Source of the DNA: JBEINZ01 sp040377825 | GTDB lineage: Bacteria > Pseudomonadota > Alphaproteobacteria > Rhizobiales > Ancalomicrobiaceae | Assembly (NCBI GenBank): GCA_040377825.1 | Contig: JBEINZ010000098.1 | Location: forward strand, 1 to 10,526 | Direction of reading: 5' to 3' | Length of the DNA: 10,526 nucleotides | Shown: in pieces, positions 1-7,099 of the stretch | Position numbering within the stretch: position 1 is the stretch's first letter | Layout: every line of letters begins with the position of its first letter | Position numbers and translations under genes: made by a program | The notes under the pieces: generated by a model | Databases searched by the model: none | Told to the model about the DNA's origin: nothing | The model's input: only the letters and a program-made list of their open reading frames with translations

Positions 1-63
1 CGGAGACTGGGCCCTTCATCAAAGCCGCTTCCAGTCCGTATTCAGCGACAGTGCGGATTGGGC

Positions 64-95
64 GCGGTGATTTACACCATCCAGGAAATCACCGC
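64..95. promoter_or_regulatory. Perfect 10-bp inverted repeat upstream of thrC
   Basis: The arms at 64-73 (GCGGTGATTT) and 86-95 (AAATCACCGC) are exact reverse complements separated by 12 bases. No T-run follows on either strand, so it does not look like an intrinsic terminator. It lies just upstream of a possible promoter for thrC, which would fit an operator for a dimeric regulator or an RNA hairpin. Both roles are inference; only the symmetry is seen. Confidence 0.45.
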
Positions 96-97
96 AC

Positions 98-126
98 TTG
101 CCGGGCGATAGCCAGGGTTCTACGGT
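98..126 (+). promoter_or_regulatory. Possible sigma70-type promoter for thrC
   Basis: TTGCCG at 98-103 and TACGGT at 121-126 are spaced by 17 bases. The -35 is a fair match to TTGACA and the -10 a weak match to TATAAT. Transcription would start near 133, leaving a leader of roughly 27 bases before the proposed TTG start at 160. Such matches arise often by chance, so this is tentative. Confidence 0.25.
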
Positions 127-159
127 GAGACGCTGGTTTCACGGCAAGGATTGCGGATC

Positions 160-1566
160 TTGAAGTATGTTTCCACGCGGGGCGAGGCCCCGACCCTCGG
201 TTTTTGCGACGTTCTGCTCGCCGGGTTGGCGCGGGACGGTGGGCTTTACGTCCCCGAGACATGGCCGACAATCGCCCCGGAAACGATCGCGGAATTCGCC
301 GGCCGCCCCTATGCCGATGTCGCGTTCGACGTCATCAAGCCCTTTGTCGGCGGCGAAATCGGCACCGCGGATTTGCAGCGCATGATCGGCGAGGCCTATG
401 CGGGCTTCCGCCATCCAGCCGTGACGCCGCTCGCCCAAATCGGTCCGAACCATTTTCTGCTCGAACTCTTCCACGGCCCGACGCTCGCCTTCAAGGACGT
501 CGCGATGCAGCTGATCGCTCGGCTTATGGACCATGTGTTGGAGCGGCGCGGCGAACGGGCGACGATTGTCGGCGCGACGTCGGGCGACACCGGTGGCGCG
601 GCGATCGAGGCGTTTCGGGGACGCGAGCGGACCGACATCTTCATGATGTTTCCAAACGGCCGGGTCTCCGCCGTGCAGCGCCGGCAAATGACGACGGTGC
701 TCGACGACAATGTGCATGCGCTCGCCATTGACGGCACCTTCGACGACGCGCAAGCGCTGGTGAAGGCGATGTTCAACCACTTCTCGTTCCGCGACCGCGT
801 CGGCCTGTCGGGCGTTAACTCGATCAATTTTGCAAGGATCCTGGCGCAGATCGTCTATTACTTCGTGGCGGCGGCGGCGCTCGGCGCGCCGGCCCGGCGC
901 ATCGCCTTCACGGTACCGACCGGCAATTTCGGCGACATCTTTGCCGCTTACGGCGCACACCGAATGGGGCTGCCGATCGAGCGGTTGGTTATCGCGACCA
1001 ACGTCAACGACATCCTCGACCGCACCCTGAAATCGGGAACATACGAGCTTCGCGATGTGGTCGCCTCGATCTCCCCGTCGATGGACATCCAAGTATCGTC
1101 CAATTTCGAGCGACTGCTTTTCGAAGCCCACGGGCGCGATGCCGGTAAAGTACGCCGATTGATGGGGGACTTGGCGCAACGTGGGTCGTTTACCATTGAG
1201 CCGAGCGCGCTCGATGAGATACGCTCACTCTTCGTCTCCGGCCGCAGCGACGAGGCCGCGACCCGAAACGCGATCGCGACTGTTTATCGATCCGCCGGCT
1301 ATTTGCTGGATCCACACACGGCCGTCGGCGTGGCTGCCGCGGAAGAGCTGATGGAGCCAGGCGTTGCGATGGTGACACTGGCCACCGCCCACCCCGCGAA
1401 ATTCCCCGATGCCGTCTTTCAGGCGTCGGGCGTTCGGCCGGAGCTGCCCGATTGGCTTGGCGAATTGATGCACCGCGAGGAACGCATGCGGTCGGTTGCC
1501 GCGGAGCTATGGACCATCGAGTCGCTCATCGAATCTTCGACCCGCGCGATCAAGGTCGGCGCATGA
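160..1566 (+). CDS. thrC: Threonine synthase
   Basis: The product is a pyridoxal-phosphate enzyme that converts O-phospho-L-homoserine to L-threonine and phosphate, the last step of threonine synthesis in the cytoplasm. The N-terminus KYVSTRGEAPTLGF and the segment GLARDGGLYVPE are typical of the family's N-terminal domain. LFHGPTLAFKD contains the expected PLP-binding lysine (K112), GATSGDTGGAA (138-148) is the substrate loop, and TGNFGD (254-259) the phosphate-binding loop. At 468 residues it has the usual length of the long bacterial and yeast-type enzyme. I chose the TTG at 160 because AAGGA at 146-150 lies 9 bases upstream; the in-frame TTG at 151 would abut that site. The start gives the familiar MKYVSTRG beginning. 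A gap of 142 bases separates it from the M16 peptidase gene, so it may be transcribed alone or lead an operon. Confidence 0.96.
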   Translation: MKYVSTRGEAPTLGFCDVLLAGLARDGGLYVPETWPTIAPETIAEFAGRPYADVAFDVIKPFVGGEIGTADLQRMIGEAYAGFRHPAVTPLAQIGPNHFLLELFHGPTLAFKDVAMQLIARLMDHVLERRGERATIVGATSGDTGGAAIEAFRGRERTDIFMMFPNGRVSAVQRRQMTTVLDDNVHALAIDGTFDDAQALVKAMFNHFSFRDRVGLSGVNSINFARILAQIVYYFVAAAALGAPARRIAFTVPTGNFGDIFAAYGAHRMGLPIERLVIATNVNDILDRTLKSGTYELRDVVASISPSMDIQVSSNFERLLFEAHGRDAGKVRRLMGDLAQRGSFTIEPSALDEIRSLFVSGRSDEAATRNAIATVYRSAGYLLDPHTAVGVAAAEELMEPGVAMVTLATAHPAKFPDAVFQASGVRPELPDWLGELMHREERMRSVAAELWTIESLIESSTRAIKVGA

Positions 1567-1691
1567 TCCAGGACATGTCAGTCATCTCGCGCGGACGACC
1601 ATCCATCGGATGGGCGGCCGCGATCAGTAAACGAAGAAGCGACCGGTACCGACGCTCACCGACTGGGGTGTAGAAGAAGATCGGCAATTTT

Positions 1692-1704
1692 GGGAGGACT
1701 CCCC
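1692..1704 (+). promoter_or_regulatory. Ribosome binding site in a short palindrome
   Basis: GGGAGGA at 1692-1698 is a strong Shine-Dalgarno match 10 bases before the ATG at 1709. It is followed directly by CTCCC, so GGGAG can pair with CTCCC, leaving only two bases between (or a 4-bp stem with a 4-base loop). This could partly mask the site, but the hairpin is small and marginal. Confidence 0.35.
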
Positions 1705-1708
1705 TGCG

Positions 1709-2983
1709 ATGACCGTCGAAGTCACTCGGCTGGCCAATGGTTTAACCGTCGTTACCGAGACGATGCCGCATCTGGAAACAGCTGCCGTTGGCGTTTGGGT
1801 CGGCGCGGGTGCGCGCTCTGAGCGATCGGAGGAGCATGGCATCTCGCATCTGCTCGAACATATGGCCTTCAAGGGCACGCGCCGGCGCAATGCGCTTGCC
1901 ATCGCCGAGGAGATCGAGGCAGTCGGCGGCGAGATCAACGCGTCGACCTCGGTCGAAACCACGGCCTACTATGCGCGCATCTTGCGGTCCGATCAGGCGC
2001 TCGCGGTCGATATCTTGTCCGACATCCTGATCGAGTCAGTGTTCGATCCGGATGAACTGGCGCGCGAACAGCACGTGATCCTGCAAGAAATCGGCGCGGC
2101 CTATGACAGCCCCGAAGATCATGTGTTCGATCAGCTGCAGCAATCGGCTTTCCCGTCCCAACCGATTGGCCGTCCGATCCTTGGCACGCCGGAAACGGTC
2201 TCGGCCTTCGCGCCGGCACATCTGCGGGCCTATCTCGGCGCGCATTATAATGGGCCGTCGATGGTCTTGGCGGCGGCCGGAGCCGTGGATCACGCCCACC
2301 TTGTGACATTGGCCGAGGATCGGTTTGGCGGCTTGACATCCCTGACCGCGCCGAAGCCGGAGACCGCGCGCTATCATGGGGGAGCATGGCGCGAGGAGCG
2401 CGACCTGCAGGAAGCGCAAATTGCTCTCGGTTTCGAGGGCTGTACCTACACATCGCCCGACCATTATGCCGCGCAAGTCCTTGCCGCTACCCTCGGCGGC
2501 GGCATGTCATCGCGTCTCTTCCAGGAAGTGCGGGAGAAGCGCGGCCTCTGTTACTCGATCTCCGCCTTCCATTGGGGCTACGCGGACACAGGTCTTTTCG
2601 GCATTCATGCGGCAACCGGCGAGGGCGACGTGACCAACCTCATGCCGGTCATTCTCGGCGAGGTGGAGCGCATCGCCCATGATTTGAACGCGGCCGAAGT
2701 CGCCCGCGCCAAGGCACAAATGCGCGCCGGCCTCCTGATGAGCTTGGAGAGCCCGACCGCGCGCGCGAGCCAAATGTCGCGGCAGATTTTGATCCATGGC
2801 CGTCCGCTGGAGACAAAGGAAATCGTGGCCAAGATCGATGCCGTGACCGTCGAGCAAGTTTGCCGGCTCGCCGAAAGCGTCTTTACCGGTTCGCCGCCCA
2901 CGGTCGCGGTGATCGGGCCGGCGGCGGCGGCCGTCGATGCGGATCTCGTCGCGCGGCGCCTCGGCTCGCGGATCGCGGCCTGA
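1709..2983 (+). CDS. M16 family zinc metallopeptidase (processing-peptidase type)
   Basis: This 424-residue protein is an M16B peptidase, related to the mitochondrial processing peptidase beta subunit. The inverted zinc motif HxxEH is present as H47-L-L-E50-H51 in GISHLLEHMAFKGT, and the third ligand is E127 in VILQEIGAAYDS, 76 residues after H51 as in active members. EVREKRGLCYSISAF near residues 270-285 is the conserved second-domain motif. There is no signal peptide or membrane segment, so it should be cytoplasmic. Its natural substrate in bacteria is not well established; degradation of small peptides is plausible. The start MTVEVTRLANGLTVV is standard and has a strong ribosome binding site. 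It ends 18 bases before the acetyltransferase gene and the two are probably co-transcribed. The thrC neighbourhood is, as I recall, common in alphaproteobacteria. Confidence 0.93.
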   Translation: MTVEVTRLANGLTVVTETMPHLETAAVGVWVGAGARSERSEEHGISHLLEHMAFKGTRRRNALAIAEEIEAVGGEINASTSVETTAYYARILRSDQALAVDILSDILIESVFDPDELAREQHVILQEIGAAYDSPEDHVFDQLQQSAFPSQPIGRPILGTPETVSAFAPAHLRAYLGAHYNGPSMVLAAAGAVDHAHLVTLAEDRFGGLTSLTAPKPETARYHGGAWREERDLQEAQIALGFEGCTYTSPDHYAAQVLAATLGGGMSSRLFQEVREKRGLCYSISAFHWGYADTGLFGIHAATGEGDVTNLMPVILGEVERIAHDLNAAEVARAKAQMRAGLLMSLESPTARASQMSRQILIHGRPLETKEIVAKIDAVTVEQVCRLAESVFTGSPPTVAVIGPAAAAVDADLVARRLGSRIAA

Positions 2984-3001
2984 TCCTTTTGGAGGGCGTC
3001 G

Positions 3002-3643
3002 ATGGCGTTTCTCCGACCTATCGTGTTCGATCCTGGTCCGATATTGCGGGCCGAGGGGATCTATCTGCGGATCCCAACCATGCAGGACCATGCCGCTTGG
3101 GTCGCGCTCAGGCAGGAAAGCCGGGCGTTCCTTAAACCGTGGGAGCCGACTTGGCCACGGGACGACTTCGAAAAGACCTCCTTCCGTCGTCGGATCAAGC
3201 GCTACGTTGCCGACGTGCGCGCCGACCATGGCTATCCGTTTTTCATTTTTGAAGCGGTCGAGCACACCCTCCTCGGAGGACTAACGCTTTCCAACGTTCG
3301 GCGCGGCGTTACGCAATCCGCGACACTCGGCTATTGGATGGGCGAGCGCAACGCCGGTAAGGGGGCCATGACCCGCGCGGTCGTGGCGGTGCTCGAGTTT
3401 GCATTTCGTAGCCTCAAACTCCATCGAATCGAGGCCGCTTGCATTCCCAGTAATGCCGCATCGATCCGTCTCCTCGAAAAGGTCGGATTTGGCCGAGAGG
3501 GATACGCCCGCAGCTATCTATGCATCGATGGGACGTGGCAGGATCATTTGCTTTTCGCACTTGTGTCGGACGACTGGCCCACCGCATCTGTCGGCGCGAA
3601 GCTTGCCGATGCGAGAGACAAGAGCTGCTCGAATGCCTCTTGA
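3002..3643 (+). CDS. GNAT family N-acetyltransferase, RimJ-like
   Basis: This 213-residue protein has the layout of the RimJ/RimL group of GNAT enzymes, which transfer acetyl from acetyl-CoA to an amino group, often a protein N-terminus. Visible features are the opening strand ILRAEGIYLRIPTMQDHAAW, the acetyl-CoA pyrophosphate loop R116-N-A-G-K-G-A122 (R/Q-x-x-G-x-G/A), and N151-AAS-IRLLEKVGF, the conserved segment near the end of the fold. The last 20 residues after DDWP look like a poorly conserved tail. GGAGG at 2991-2995 sits 6 bases before the ATG, and the gap to the M16 gene is 18 bases, so translation and transcription are probably linked to it. The substrate cannot be read from the sequence; small-molecule acetylation is also possible, so I give no gene symbol. 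Confidence 0.9.
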   Translation: MAFLRPIVFDPGPILRAEGIYLRIPTMQDHAAWVALRQESRAFLKPWEPTWPRDDFEKTSFRRRIKRYVADVRADHGYPFFIFEAVEHTLLGGLTLSNVRRGVTQSATLGYWMGERNAGKGAMTRAVVAVLEFAFRSLKLHRIEAACIPSNAASIRLLEKVGFGREGYARSYLCIDGTWQDHLLFALVSDDWPTASVGAKLADARDKSCSNAS

Positions 3644-3670
3644 TCGCGCTCGGTTAACGGAAAAAAGGGT

Positions 3671-3679
3671 TGATATGAT
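3671..3679 (+). promoter_or_regulatory. Possible extended -10 promoter element
   Basis: TG-A-TATGAT at 3671-3679 matches the extended -10 pattern TGnTATAAT with one mismatch, in an unusually AT-rich spot for this window (A-run at 3661-3666). No good -35 is seen 16-18 bases upstream, which extended -10 promoters can tolerate. It would start transcription near 3686 and drive the EAL gene separately from the acetyltransferase gene. It overlaps the ATG of the small ORF at 3675, so at most one of the two readings is likely to be right. Confidence 0.3.
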
Positions 3680-3797
3680 CGACAAAACGGTCGGCGACCG
3701 AAACGGGCGCCCGCCAACGGGTAAGTCCGCTTGTTCCCGTCGACGCGAGCCGATAACTCTAGAGGTCCGATCGCGGAGCCGGGGATTCGCATTGTGA
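3675..3797 (+). CDS. Possible 40-residue leader ORF before the EAL gene
   Basis: An ATG at 3675 opens a 40-codon frame beginning MIDKTVGDRNGRPP and ending SRGFAL. AAGGG at 3665-3669 gives a plausible ribosome binding site 5 bases upstream. Its TGA stop (3795-3797) overlaps the GTG start of the EAL protein at 3794 as GTGA, the arrangement seen in translationally coupled genes. The peptide is very basic and resembles nothing I know. It may be a chance frame in GC-rich DNA; the overlap and the binding site are the only reasons to list it. Confidence 0.25.
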   Translation: MIDKTVGDRNGRPPTGKSACSRRREPITLEVRSRSRGFAL

Positions 3798-6670
3798 GCG
3801 TTATTCGCTTCGTCCTGCCGTTGATCGCGATCCTGTTCGCAACGCTGACGGCCGCGCAAGCGGTCGAGCCGATCAATGTCGCGATCGATAAGGCCGCGCT
3901 CGATATTACCGGCCTGCTCGAGTTCCATCAGAATGCCGGCGATCGGCTTCAGGTATCCACGGCGCCGGGACCCGACGGCATCGTCAGGCGCATCGAGGTG
4001 CGCGGCACGCGGCCGGGCGCGACGGACACGGATTGGTTCGTCTTTGCGCTGCGCAACAATTCCGACGAACAGATCGATCGACTGATCGTCGCGCCGTTCT
4101 TCCGGCTCGCCGGATCGGGCTTGCTTCAGCCGGACCTTGGCTCCTCGCGAATTGTGGCGATCTCGACGAGCCAGGGCTTTGCCCCGGAGCGTCAGGCGAG
4201 CACCGAAGCCGACATTTTCCTGATTACGCTCGATCCGCGTTCGGTCGTGACGTTCGTCGTGGAAATGAAGACCTCGAACTTGCCCCGCCTGCTGATCTGG
4301 GAGCCGGACGCCTACAAGGACAGCGTCAACGCCTACACGCTCTATCGCGGGATCATCCTCGGGATTTCCGGCCTTCTGGCGCTGTTCCTGACCATCCTGT
4401 TCGTCGTGCGCGGCACGATCATGTTCCCGGCGACGAGCGGTCTTGCCTGGGCCGTGCTCGCTTATCTCTCGATCGATTTCGGCTTCTGGAACAAGGTTTT
4501 CCGAATCCCGAGCGGCGCTGATCAATCCTACCGCGCCGGCGCGGAAGTGATGATCGCAACGACCTTGGTGCTGTTCCTTTACGGCTATTTGAACCTCAAT
4601 CGATGGCATGTCAGCTACAGCCACGTCGCGGTCGCCTCGATCGTGGTGTTGCTCGGGCTCCTCGGCGTCGCCGTCATAGATCCCGTCATGGCGGCAGGCA
4701 TCTCGCGGCTGTCGCTCGGCGCGGTTGCCGTGGTCGGCGCCGGCCTTATCGCCTATATGGCGACGCATGGCTACGATCGGGCGGTCATGCTCATTCCGAC
4801 GTGGCTCTTGCTGATCTTTTGGCTGATCGCCGCCGCCCTCACGGTGTCCGGCGGGCTCGTGAACGACATCGTCCAGCCCGCGCTCGCCGGCGGACTTGTG
4901 CTGATCGTCATGCTCATCGGCTTCACGGTCATGCAGCACGCCTTTGCCGGCGGCGCTGTCGCGACCGGGGCGATCGACGATGCGGAGCGGCGAGCCTTGG
5001 CGCTTGTCGGCGCGGGCGATGTCATCTGGGATTGGGACGTCTCGCGCGACCATATTTGGACCAGCCCCGAAGCCGAGGATGTCCTGGGCTTGGAGCCCGG
5101 CACGCTTGAGGGCGCCGCGCGCGACTGGCTCGAAATCCTCCATCCCCAGGATCGAGACCGCTTCCGCGCGACGCTCGACACGGTCGTGGAGCAGCGGCGC
5201 GGCCGGATCTCGCTCGGCTTTCGCCTGCGCGCTGAGGACGGCCATTTCCGCTGGTTCCAACTGCGCGCCCGGCCTGTGCTCGGCACTGACGGCGAGGTTG
5301 GGCGCTGCGTCGGCACGCTGCTCGACGTGACCGAGGCAAAGACGACCGAGGAACGGCTCCTGCACGACGCGGTGCACGATAATCTGACGGGCCTGCCCAA
5401 TCGCGAACTGTTCATCGACCGGATCGTGGCCGCGCTGGCCCGTGCGCGGGCTGAAAATGCCGGCCGGCCCGCCGTGATCGTGATCGATATCGATCGCTTC
5501 AAGCAAGTTAACGATAGTCTCGGCCTGTCCGTCGGCGACTCCATGCTTCTGACTGTTGCGCGGCGGTTGTCGCGCCAATTGAAGCCACAAGACACCCTTG
5601 CGCGCATTTCGGGCGATCAGTTCGGGATTATTCTTCTGTCCGAACAAGACCCGGAGCGCGTGGCCGCTTTCGCCGATTCCATCCGCCGGGCGATCCGCGC
5701 GCCGATCACCTTCGGCGAGCGCGAGATTTTCCTAACGGCTTCGATCGGCGTCGCCGTTTTCGACGGCCAAGCGCGCAAGGAGGACGAACTCGTCAAGGAC
5801 GCGGAAATCGCGATGTATCACGCCAAGCGGCTCGGCGGCGATCGACTCGAGGCGTTCCGGCCGTCGCTGCGCAGCCATGGACCGGACACGCTGACGCTTG
5901 AGACCGACCTGCGCAAGGCGATCGAGCGGGAAGAAATCCGCATCATGTTCCAGCCGATCATGTCGATCGAAACCGGTCGTATCGCGGGCTTCGAGGCGCT
6001 GACGCGTTGGGAGCACCCCAAGCGCGGCCGTATCCCGCCGCAGGAATTCATTGCGCTCGCCGAACGAACCGGGTTGATCATCCCGCTCGGCTTGTTCGTG
6101 CTGGAACGCACCGCGCGCCAGCTCGCGCAGTGGCAGGACGAGATCCAGCGCGATCCGCCGCTGTTTGCCAGCGTCAACGTTTCCAGCCGTCAGTTGATCC
6201 GCCACGATCTGATCAACGACGTCAAATCCGTGCTCTCGCGCGTCGAATTGGAGCCGGGAACGCTCAAGATCGAGGTGACCGAGAGCCTCGTGATGGAAAA
6301 TCCCGAATACACCGCGAAGGTGCTGGTGCGCATCAAGGAGCTCGGCGCATCGCTCGCGCTCGACGATTTCGGCACCGGCTACTCCTCGCTCGCCTATCTT
6401 CAGCGCTTCCCTTTCGACACGATCAAGGTCGATCAGCAATTCGTCCGAGGCGATGGGCGCGAGCGCCCGCTCTTGCTGCGCACGATCGTTGGCCTCGGCC
6501 ACGATCTCGGCATGAGCGTGGTGGCGGAGGGCGTGGAGACCGAGGAGCAAATGAAGGAATTGCGCGCGCTCGGCTGCGAATTCGCCCAAGGCTTCCTATT
6601 CGGCCAACCGATGACCGCCGACGAAGCCCGCCGCATGCTCGACCGCCCAATGCGCCAAGCGGCGCAATGA
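3794..6670 (+). CDS. Membrane-bound PAS-GGDEF-EAL protein, probable c-di-GMP phosphodiesterase
   Basis: From a GTG at 3794 the protein has 958 residues and begins with a signal peptide (SVIRFVLPLIAILFATLTAAQA, cleavage probably after A23). A TTG 21 codons upstream would bury that signal behind a polar stretch, so I reject it. Residues 24-178 are periplasmic, followed by about seven membrane segments (180-395), a layout like 7TMR-DISM receptors. A PAS domain (about 398-515, with VIWDWDV at 410-416) precedes GGDEF (about 528-690) and EAL (about 708-955). The GGDEF signature reads S606-G-D-Q-F610 and the inhibitory RxxD site reads KPQD (597-600), so cyclase activity is unlikely. The EAL domain keeps E734 (EAL), N795, E827 (EVTES), D857-D858 (DDFGTG), K878 and E912 (AEGVE). 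I infer a sensor-controlled phosphodiesterase that hydrolyses c-di-GMP, perhaps with GTP binding at the degenerate GGDEF acting as an allosteric input. Confidence 0.92.
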   Translation: MSVIRFVLPLIAILFATLTAAQAVEPINVAIDKAALDITGLLEFHQNAGDRLQVSTAPGPDGIVRRIEVRGTRPGATDTDWFVFALRNNSDEQIDRLIVAPFFRLAGSGLLQPDLGSSRIVAISTSQGFAPERQASTEADIFLITLDPRSVVTFVVEMKTSNLPRLLIWEPDAYKDSVNAYTLYRGIILGISGLLALFLTILFVVRGTIMFPATSGLAWAVLAYLSIDFGFWNKVFRIPSGADQSYRAGAEVMIATTLVLFLYGYLNLNRWHVSYSHVAVASIVVLLGLLGVAVIDPVMAAGISRLSLGAVAVVGAGLIAYMATHGYDRAVMLIPTWLLLIFWLIAAALTVSGGLVNDIVQPALAGGLVLIVMLIGFTVMQHAFAGGAVATGAIDDAERRALALVGAGDVIWDWDVSRDHIWTSPEAEDVLGLEPGTLEGAARDWLEILHPQDRDRFRATLDTVVEQRRGRISLGFRLRAEDGHFRWFQLRARPVLGTDGEVGRCVGTLLDVTEAKTTEERLLHDAVHDNLTGLPNRELFIDRIVAALARARAENAGRPAVIVIDIDRFKQVNDSLGLSVGDSMLLTVARRLSRQLKPQDTLARISGDQFGIILLSEQDPERVAAFADSIRRAIRAPITFGEREIFLTASIGVAVFDGQARKEDELVKDAEIAMYHAKRLGGDRLEAFRPSLRSHGPDTLTLETDLRKAIEREEIRIMFQPIMSIETGRIAGFEALTRWEHPKRGRIPPQEFIALAERTGLIIPLGLFVLERTARQLAQWQDEIQRDPPLFASVNVSSRQLIRHDLINDVKSVLSRVELEPGTLKIEVTESLVMENPEYTAKVLVRIKELGASLALDDFGTGYSSLAYLQRFPFDTIKVDQQFVRGDGRERPLLLRTIVGLGHDLGMSVVAEGVETEEQMKELRALGCEFAQGFLFGQPMTADEARRMLDRPMRQAAQ

Positions 6671-6730
6671 GGGATGTCGGACGGGGATGGTAGGGACCAA
6701 GCCCTCGGCTCCTTTGCCTTTTCCACCTAA

Positions 6731-6860
6731 GGATTGATCTGCGAAAAAGGGATTCCGGCGCTCTCGACGCCAGGAGACAATCGATTTTACAACCCTAAAT
6801 CTATCACCCCTATCCCCTCTTCCCTTGAGGGAGAAGGGGCCCAACGGGCGGATGAGGGGT
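6731..6860 (+). repeat. Repeat unit 1 (left arm of long imperfect inverted repeat)
   Basis: Starting GGATTGATCTGCGAAAAAGG and ending GGCGGATGAGGGGT, this unit aligns along its length with the reverse complement of 6912-7042. Shared landmarks in order are GGATT, GCGAAAAA, GCGCT, GAGACAA, ACAACC (14 bases after GAGACAA begins to diverge, same spacing in both), ATC, TCCCCT and TGAG. By eye identity is around two thirds with a few indels. It contains the hairpin at 6814-6839. Confidence 0.65.
6814..6839. repeat. Hairpin CCCCTCTTCCC / GGGAGAAGGGG
   Basis: The 11-base arms at 6814-6824 and 6829-6839 flank a TTGA loop and pair with one mismatch and one wobble. It is the core palindrome of repeat unit 1. 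No T-run follows on either strand, so it is not a standard terminator, although such stems can protect mRNA 3' ends. Confidence 0.6.
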
Positions 6861-6886
6861 CCCTTGCCACGGGCAATAAGTCGCAA

Positions 6887-7042
6887 CCCCTTGAAAGCGT
6901 TGAACCATACCCCCGTGCGGCCTTCGGCCACCTTGTAACTCAGGGGGAGAAGGGGACGGAGGCGATGGATTATTGGTTGTGGCGTTGCTTGTCTCGTCGT
7001 GCCGCCAGCGCTGCACCCCTTTTTTCGCGGACGAATCCTCTA
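6887..7042 (-). repeat. Repeat unit 2 (inverted copy)
   Basis: Read on the - strand it opens GGATTCGTCCGCGAAAAAAG and runs through CCCTGAG, GGTGGCCGAAGGCCG and GGGGTATGGTTCAACG. The first 130 bases align with unit 1. The last 46 (6887-6932) align with 7050-7096 of unit 3 at 37 of 47 positions counted by hand, including an uninterrupted TGGTTCAACG. The GGCC-TTC-GGCC palindrome at 6919-6929 is its second small hairpin. Confidence 0.65.
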
Positions 7043-7096
7043 GGGAGACGGTGACAGAAGGCCGAATGAGGGGTTTGGTTCAACGATTTCGGGAGG
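7037..7096 (+). repeat. Repeat unit 3 (partial, abutting the SURF1 stop)
   Basis: This copy runs CCTCTAGGGAGACGGTGACA, GAAGGCCGAATGAGGGGT and TTGGTTCAACGATTTC, matching the reverse complement of 6887-6950. It ends 3 bases before the SURF1 stop codon at 7100-7102. Together with unit 2 it could fold into a long interrupted stem downstream of either convergent gene. Confidence 0.6.
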
Positions 7097-7099
7097 AAC

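Larger units (their letters stand above)
6671..7099. repeat. Gene-free convergent intergenic segment made of diverged repeat copies
   Basis: This 429-bp segment lies between the 3' ends of the EAL gene (+) and SURF1 (-). I see no credible gene in it. Most of it (6731-7096) consists of at least three diverged copies of one repeat in + / - / + order, described separately. The first 60 bases contain a small AGCC-CTC-GGCT hairpin (6700-6710) followed by a pyrimidine-rich stretch (6711-6724), a poor terminator candidate. The C/T-rich and G/A-rich palindromes ending in GATGAGGGGT resemble dispersed extragenic palindromic repeats I recall from alphaproteobacterial genomes, but I cannot name the family. 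Confidence 0.7.

Noticed and set aside
1599..1613. CCATCC-ATC-GGATGG hairpin after thrC
   Set aside because: A 6-bp stem with a 3-base loop is real but short and lacks a T-run; such stems are frequent by chance.
1574..1672. 33-codon ORF in the thrC-M16 spacer
   Set aside because: The AGGA upstream is only one base from the ATG, the peptide is basic and unrecognisable, and there is no overlap signal with either neighbour.
3731..3793. Longer N-terminus of the EAL protein from the TTG at 3731
   Set aside because: It adds 21 mostly polar residues ahead of a clean signal peptide; the GTG at 3794 puts the signal at the N-terminus.
3518..5647. 709-codon open frame on the - strand opposite the EAL gene
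   Set aside because: Same reasoning: low-complexity charged composition, no domain, and it lies across the acetyltransferase/EAL junction against strongly supported + strand coding.
6700..6724. Intrinsic terminator for the EAL gene
   Set aside because: The stem is only 4 bp (AGCC/GGCT) and the following stretch is interrupted T/C, not a T-run.
6734..7054. 106-codon + strand frame through the repeat region
   Set aside because: It runs through repeat units in both orientations, so it cannot represent one conserved protein, and it has no recognisable motif.
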